DNA of 64,000 nt from Theropithecus gelada (Eukaryota; Chordata; Mammalia; Primates; Cercopithecidae), in assembly GCF_003255815.1 (NCBI RefSeq), contig NC_037682.1, positions 1,124,010 to 1,188,009 on the forward strand, written 5' to 3'. Below the pieces are notes generated by a model that searched no databases, had not been told where the DNA came from, and saw nothing but the letters and a program-made list of their open reading frames with translations. The position numbers and the translations under genes are program-made. This document shows positions 58,866 through 64,000 of this stretch, in pieces (positions within the stretch are counted from its first letter, which is position 1; each line of letters begins with the position of its first letter).

Positions 58866-59012
58866 CAAATTCACATTAGCCTACGGTTGGGCAAAACCAT
58901 CTAACACAAACCTTGTGTATAAAAAAGTATTGAATATCTCAGGTAATTGATTGAATGTTGTACTGAAAGTGGAAAACAAGGTGATCGTATGAGTACTTAA
59001 CGTACGATTTCT

Positions 59013-59321
59013 TTTTTTTTTTTTTTTTTTTTTTTTGAGACGGAGTCTCGCTCTGTCACCCAGGCTGGAGTGCAGTGGCCGGATCTCAGCTCACTGCAAG
59101 CTCCGCCTCCCGGGTTCACGCCATTCTCCTGCCTCAGCCTCCTGAGTAGCTGGGACTACAGGCGCCCGCCACCTCGCCCGGCTAAGTTTTTTTTGTATTT
59201 TTTAGTAGAGACGGGGTTTCACTGTGTTAGCCAGGATGGTCTCGATCTCCTGACCTCGTGATCCGCCCGTCTCGGCCTCCCAAAGTGCTGGGATTACAGG
59301 CTTCAGCCACCGCGCCCGGCC
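59013..59321 (-). mobile_element. AluYR-type (cercopithecid)
   Basis: Perfect TSD aacgtacgatttct (58999, 59322); 25+ T run, so young. Confidence 0.97.
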
Positions 59322-59410
59322 AACGTACGATTTCTACCAAATGCGTATTGCTTTCCTGCCATTGTAAAGTCAAAAAATCGCGAAGTTGCACCATCACAAA
59401 TTGGAGACTG

Positions 59411-59525
59411 TCTGTACTTATTTACAGATAAGGAAACTGTGGCATAGAGAGGTTGTAAGTTAGCCTAAGTCACGGAGCTCCCGAGAGGCAGAGCTGGAGT
59501 TTGAACTGCGTCAGTTTGCCCGAGA
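59411..59525 (-). mobile_element. MIR relic
   Basis: 'acagataaggaaactgtggc', 'atagagaggttgtaagtta' and 'ggcagagctggagtttgaac' are the reverse of the MIR core. Confidence 0.75.
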
Positions 59526-60225
59526 TGCCTGCCCGCCGCCTTTCTGCCTCTGTTTGCCTTGAGCGCCAGGTTATGCTTCTGCCTGGAGGGAGCAGTCTCA
59601 TTTAAAAACAAGAAACAAACGCATGTGTGTTGGTCTGTCTTTCCTGTGACTTCTCTGTGCCCCTTTGTATTTGAGGAGTCACTGGGGCGTTACTTTGTGA
59701 TGGTGACAGACGCTCTGTTGGGGCCTCTCACCTGGGTCGCGTGTGTGCTGGCTGGTGCCGCGCGGGAAGGCCGGCCTTTCCTTACGGATGCTGACTTGGC
59801 TGCACCGACCCTCCCTGTGGCTTCTCCTGTCGCCTGAAGTCCCCACCAAACCCCTCTACAATACTGAGGTTTTAAAGCTTTTGAACTTATTTTTATCCCG
59901 TTAACCCCTTGTAGTTTATTTTCTTGTGGGATGGGTCTCCATCATTCCTCACATAGATTACCAAATATGTTCCAGAACATTTATGAGGTAATGCTTTTTT
60001 CTCCTTGCGATGCAACGTCGCTGTATTCTCAAATGTTTGTGTGTTTTTATAGGCTCCTTTGCTTCTAGTCTGTTCCACGAAAATGTTGATATGTTTATTT
60101 TTAGTTAATAGGAAGTAACTGGGCAGGTCTTCCCAATAGCATTCATTTTTTTGTGATTTTCTTGTCTAGGCTTGTCCTTACTTAAATGTTTTAAAAGATT
60201 AAAAAGGTTAAAGAATATAGTTTAA

Positions 60226-60510
60226 GGCTAGGCGCGGTGGCTCACGCCTGTAATCCTAGCACTTTGGGAGGCCGAGGTGGACGGATCACGAGGTCAGGAG
60301 TTTGAGACCAGCCTGGCCAATATGGTGAAACCCTGTCTCTACTAAAAATACAAAAATTCCCCGAGTGTGATGGCGGGTACCTGTAGTCCCAGCTACTTGG
60401 GAGAATCGCTGGAACCTGGGAGGTGGAGGTTGCAGTGAGCCAAGATTGCACCATTGCACTCCAGCCTGGCAACAGAGCAAGACTCTGTCTCAAAAAAAAA
60501 AAAAAAAAAA
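60226..60510 (+). mobile_element. AluS-type
   Basis: TSD aaagaatatagtttaag (60210, 60511). Confidence 0.97.
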
Positions 60511-60569
60511 AAAGAATATAGTTTAAGAAGTTAATTATAAAACATTGTCCCTTCCTTGCCCACATTTCT

Positions 60570-60868
60570 TTTTTTTTTTTTTTGAGATGGAGTCTCGCTC
60601 TGTCACCCAGGCTGGAGTGCAGTGGCGCGATCTCTGCTCCCTGCAAGCTCCGCCTCCCGGGTTCATGCCATTCTCCTGCCTCAGCCTCCCGAGAAGCTGG
60701 GACCACAGGCGCCCGCCACCATGCCTGGCTAAGTTTTTTTTGTATTTTTAGTAGAGATGGGGTTTCACCGTGTTTACCAGGATGATCTCGATCTCCTGAC
60801 CTCGTGATCTGCCCGCCTCGGCATCCCAAAGTGTTGGGATTGCAGGCGTGAGCCACGGCGCCCAGCCG
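60570..60868 (-). mobile_element. AluY-type
   Basis: Perfect TSD ccttgcccacatttct (60554, 60869). Confidence 0.97.
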
Positions 60869-61024
60869 CCTTGCCCACATTTCTAAACCCGAGTCAATTA
60901 TTTTCATTTTATAGCTGTTTATTCTTAAAAATTTACTTTAAAAATGATTGCTTGTTAAGTCTAAATTGCGTGTTCCTACTATTAATGGGGGTTCTTTCCC
61001 CCATTTAGTCATTACTTACTGACC

Positions 61025-61317
61025 TTTTTTGAGACGGAGTTTCGCTCTTGTCGCCCAGGCTGGAGTGCAGTGGTGGGATCTCGGGTCACTGCAACCTCTG
61101 CCTCTTAGGTTCAAGTGATTCTCCTGCCTCAGCCTCCTGAGTAGCTGGGCTTATACAGGTGCCTGCCACCACTCCTGGCTACTTTTTTGTATTTTTAGTA
61201 GAGACGGGGTTTCACCATGTTGACCAGGCTGGTCTTGAACCCCTGACCTCAAGCGATCTGCTTGCCTCGGCCTCCCAAAGTGCTGGGATTACAGGCATGA
61301 GCCACTGTGCCTGGCCT
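61025..61317 (-). mobile_element. AluS-type
   Basis: Antisense full length, only a six-T tail. Confidence 0.95.
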
Positions 61318-61511
61318 ATTTATTGATGCCTTACTATAGAAGATGAGTCTTTTAACTCTTACTCAAGTTTCTCTTCTCCTGTACTCGTATATGTGTAATA
61401 TTTTACTTGATTGATGTCTGAAAATACTGTTCTCAGCCGAGAATACCAGTTCAACTTTTGGTTCAATTTTTAATTTTTTAAAGAGTTAACCATTGCCTTT
61501 TGTTTTGCTAC

Positions 61512-61816
61512 CTTTTTTTTTTTTTTTTTTTTTTTGAGACAGAGTCTCGCTCTGTCACCCAGGCTGAAGTGCAGCAGCCCGATCGCGGCTCACTGTAACC
61601 TCTGCCTCCCGGGTTCAAGCGATTCTCCTGCCTCAGCCTCCTGACTAACTGGAACTACAGGCGTGTGCCACCTGCCCAGCTAATTTTTGTGTTTTTTTGT
61701 AGAGATGGGGTTTTGCCATGTTGACCAGGCTGGTCTTGAACTCCTAACCTTAAGTGATCCTCCCGCCTTGGCTTCCCAATGTGCTGGGATTATAGCCATG
61801 AGCCGCTGCGCCGGCC
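61512..61816 (-). mobile_element. AluS-type
   Basis: Antisense full length. Confidence 0.95.
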
Positions 61817-62871
61817 AGTGTCTGAAATTTTAAGACGATCTGCCCAAGTGTGGCATTTGGTGGCCTTATTCAGTCTAGAAACTCATGTCTTTTGGGCTAG
61901 TGGAAAATATTCTTGTTATATTTCTTTGCTAACCTCTTCTGTTTCATTTCACTTTCTCTTTTCTCAGTATTTTTCTGTGATAGTTAAAATTATACCTCTT
62001 AGTGTAGATTTTCCTGCCTTTCTGTCTCTCGTGTTCTGTTTCCACGACTCTCAAGTTTGTCCTGTAGCCCTTCTTTTGCATTTTTAATTTCTGCTGTCAC
62101 TTTTATAGCTTGACAGCTTTCTTATGACCCAAGTGCCCCTTTTTTGGTGGCATCTGTTTCTTCAAGCTGTGTTTTATCTCGTCTGTGCAAAGGTGTTTCC
62201 TTTGGCATTTCCTTCTGTGCATTGTGTCATTGCTTTGAATGCCTTTTGTGTAGGTTTGTTTAGTCTCTGGCCCGTGCTGTGAGGTTCTGAGCTCTCACTT
62301 TGTGCTTGGTGGCCAGTGGCTGTCCACTCATGTTTACTGGTACCTGCTCACCTGAAGGGCTTTGGCAGCAGCCTTCGCTGCAGGGTGAGGTCTGAGGGGG
62401 AGCCTGAATGCTAGTTCAGTTCTTCCAGAGGACTCACGACTCTCTTCTCTTGCTTGGTGAGCAGGTGGGTGTTGTGAGTCCGGCTGCCATTATTCTGGGA
62501 TGGGGTATCTCACCCTCGGGGAGCCTGTCACTGCGCTGTGCTGCTCTCACGGGACCCCTTGCTCCACACTTAGTGGAGCTCAGAGCTTCTGTGTTCTCAC
62601 CTTTCCAGCTTGTCTTGCTGAGATGGGGGCCGAGGGGCCTGCCTGGCCACAGGGTCTCATGGAAGGCATCTGCTGCTCCCTGTACAGACTTGAGGCCCAT
62701 CCTCCTGACATCGGTCTCCTGAGGTTCCTTTCATTCCCAAGCCTTTTCGGGTTCTCTGTTGGAGACGGTTTGCTTCTTACTTGTCTTCCCTCCTGCAGGT
62801 AGCTGGGGTGCAGCTTGCTATCCGTGGCTGAGTCAGTTACTGCTTGACCATTGCTTGGCAGTGTCCAGGAT

Positions 62872-62935
62872 TGTGATAACTCTATTGTTATCTATCTATC
62901 TATAACTCTATTGTGATAACTTTATCAGTCCTTGA
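62872..62935. repeat. (TATC)n with flanking duplicate
   Basis: TATCTATCTATCTAT is flanked on both sides by an ACTCTATTGT/TGATAAC motif. Confidence 0.8.
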
Positions 62936-63049
62936 TGACTGATTGTTTCTACACACATGCCCCTGCCCCCATTTATGACTTGTGATATACTCTTGGTTTA
63001 TCACTGCCTGAGAGAAGGCCTTGGGGAGGAATAATTTGACTTTGTGTAA

Positions 63050-63180
63050 TTTTTATTTTTTTTAGAGATGGGGTCTTACTATGTTGCCCAGGCTGGTCCT
63101 GGACTCCTGGCCTCAAGTGATTCTCTTGCCTCAGCCTCCCAAAGTGCTGAGGTTACAGGCATGAGTCACTGCATGTGGCC
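63050..63180 (-). mobile_element. Alu left-arm fragment
   Basis: 'agagatggggtcttactatg' to 'catgagtcactgcatgtggcc'. Confidence 0.88.
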
Positions 63181-63194
63181 GCTTTCTTATTCTT

Positions 63195-63487
63195 TTTTTT
63201 TTTTTTGAGATGGAGTCTCACTCTATTGCCCAGGCTGGAGTGCAGTGGCGTGATTTTGGCTCATTGCAACCTCTGCCTCCCGGGTTCAAGTGATTCTCCC
63301 ACCTCAGCCTCCTGAGTAGCTGGGACTACAGGCGTGTACCACCACGCCCAGCTAATTTTTGTATTTTTAGTAGACGTGGGGTTTTGCCATGTGGCTAGGC
63401 TGGTGTTGAACTCCTGACTTCAAGTGATCTGCCTACCTTGGCCTCCCGAAGTGGTGGGATTACAGGCATGAGCCACCATGCCCGGCC
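63195..63487 (-). mobile_element. AluS-type
   Basis: Antisense full length. Confidence 0.95.
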
Positions 63488-63799
63488 TCTCATGCTTATT
63501 GAAGTAATAATACCTGACTTTTAATCAAATTTGGGCAGGTGGTTCTGAGAGCTTGTGTGGCATGTATTTCTAAGTGGAATTTTAAATAGAATTTAAAATT
63601 CTATTCATTTAAATAGAATGGTGACTCGGCATTTATTCCTTATCTGAAGTAAGCAAGTAGGAAGGACCTTGTTCCCTGTTCAAGGGAATGAACAGTGCAG
63701 TGTATTCTTTGCAAACCTACATATGGTATTAGTCTGTAGTGCTCTGAAACCCAGAAATCAAAGGAAAAGCATGGAGCCTTTGACCGACTGACCTTTGTT

Positions 63800-64000
63800 T
63801 CTTTTTTTTTTTTTTTTTTTGAGACGGAGTCTTGCTCTGTGCCCCAGGCTGGAGTGCAGTGGCCGGATCTCAGCTCACTGCAAGCTCCGCCCCCCGGGTT
63901 CACGCCATTCTCCTGCCTCAGCCTCCCGAGTAGCTGGGACTAAAGGCGCCCGCCACCTCGCCCGGCTAATTTTCTTTTTTTTTTTTTTTTTTTTTTTTTT
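63800..64000 (-). mobile_element. AluYR-type, cut by window end
   Basis: 'tggccggatctcagctcact'. At 63972 the expected 'cttgtatttttag' is replaced by a T run to the window end, so another Alu may be nested here. Confidence 0.9.

Larger units (their letters stand above)
46543..64000 (+). other. AP2A2: AP2A2 intron 1 (continues past window)
   Basis: No exon was seen. It holds Alus (mostly antisense from 54.6 kb onward), a Tigger, an hAT-like element, and L2, MIR and L1M relics. Unannotated gaps such as 46.9-47.5, 52.64-53.37, 53.67-54.63, 59.54-60.2 and 61.82-63.05 kb look like unique intronic sequence with no feature I can name. Confidence 0.85.

Noticed and set aside
46543..64000. Search for AP2A2 exon 2
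   Set aside because: No frame coding for the Lys-Glu-Ala-Glu-Ile-Lys-Arg region was seen.
1..64000. CRISPR arrays, operons, riboswitches, tRNA or rRNA genes
   Set aside because: The sequence is primate nuclear DNA; no such structure was seen and the tandem repeats lack CRISPR spacing.

Overview
The window is primate nuclear DNA from an Old World monkey (macaque or baboon type). Roughly eighty Alu copies or fragments are present. The youngest carry the cercopithecid AluYR-type signature: 'ggctcaagcctgtaat', 'gagacgggcggatcac', 'gatccggccactgc', and in antisense 'aggcttgagccaccgcg', where hominoid AluY has 'aggcgtgag'. Several of these have intact target-site duplications (TSDs). Species assignment beyond Cercopithecidae is not possible by eye.

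Two protein-coding genes can be placed, both syntenic with human 11p15.5. CHID1 (chitinase domain containing 1, also called SI-CLP) runs on the minus strand. Its CpG-island promoter and noncoding first exon lie near 29.8-29.95 kb. Nine coding exons lie between 22,525 and 4,136 and splice in perfect phase to give residues 1-320. The last ~73 residues are off the left edge. AP2A2 (AP-2 alpha-2 adaptin) starts on the plus strand at 46,476. Only exon 1 (22 codons plus 1 nt) is present, and the remaining ~17.5 kb is intron 1.

Layout: 1-4.1 kb is the terminal CHID1 intron present here, with an MLT1 LTR and a long ancient L1 relic broken by Alus. 4.1-22.6 kb holds the CHID1 coding exons in GC-rich, repeat-poor introns with a few minisatellites. 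22.6-29.8 kb is the 5' intron, with L1 debris and Alu clusters. 29.2-30.6 kb is the CHID1 CpG island. 30.6-45.7 kb is intergenic, Alu-dense, with two more MLT1 LTRs and a possible minus-strand transcript ending at an AATAAA at 44.83 kb. 45.7-46.9 kb is the AP2A2 CpG island and exon 1. 46.9-64 kb is AP2A2 intron 1, with Tigger, hAT-like, L2, MIR and L1M relics and heavy antisense Alu pile-ups.

The two genes are divergently oriented but about 16 kb apart and are not obviously functionally linked: CHID1 is a secreted/lysosomal GH18-fold lectin and AP2A2 a clathrin-adaptor subunit. I found no wholly new biological system. The best leads are a 12-codon uORF created by splicing in the CHID1 leader, repeated Alu insertion at the same site of three MLT1 LTRs, a three-arm Alu, a possible transcript divergent from AP2A2, and a 362-codon antisense ORF with an in-frame 22-residue repeat.
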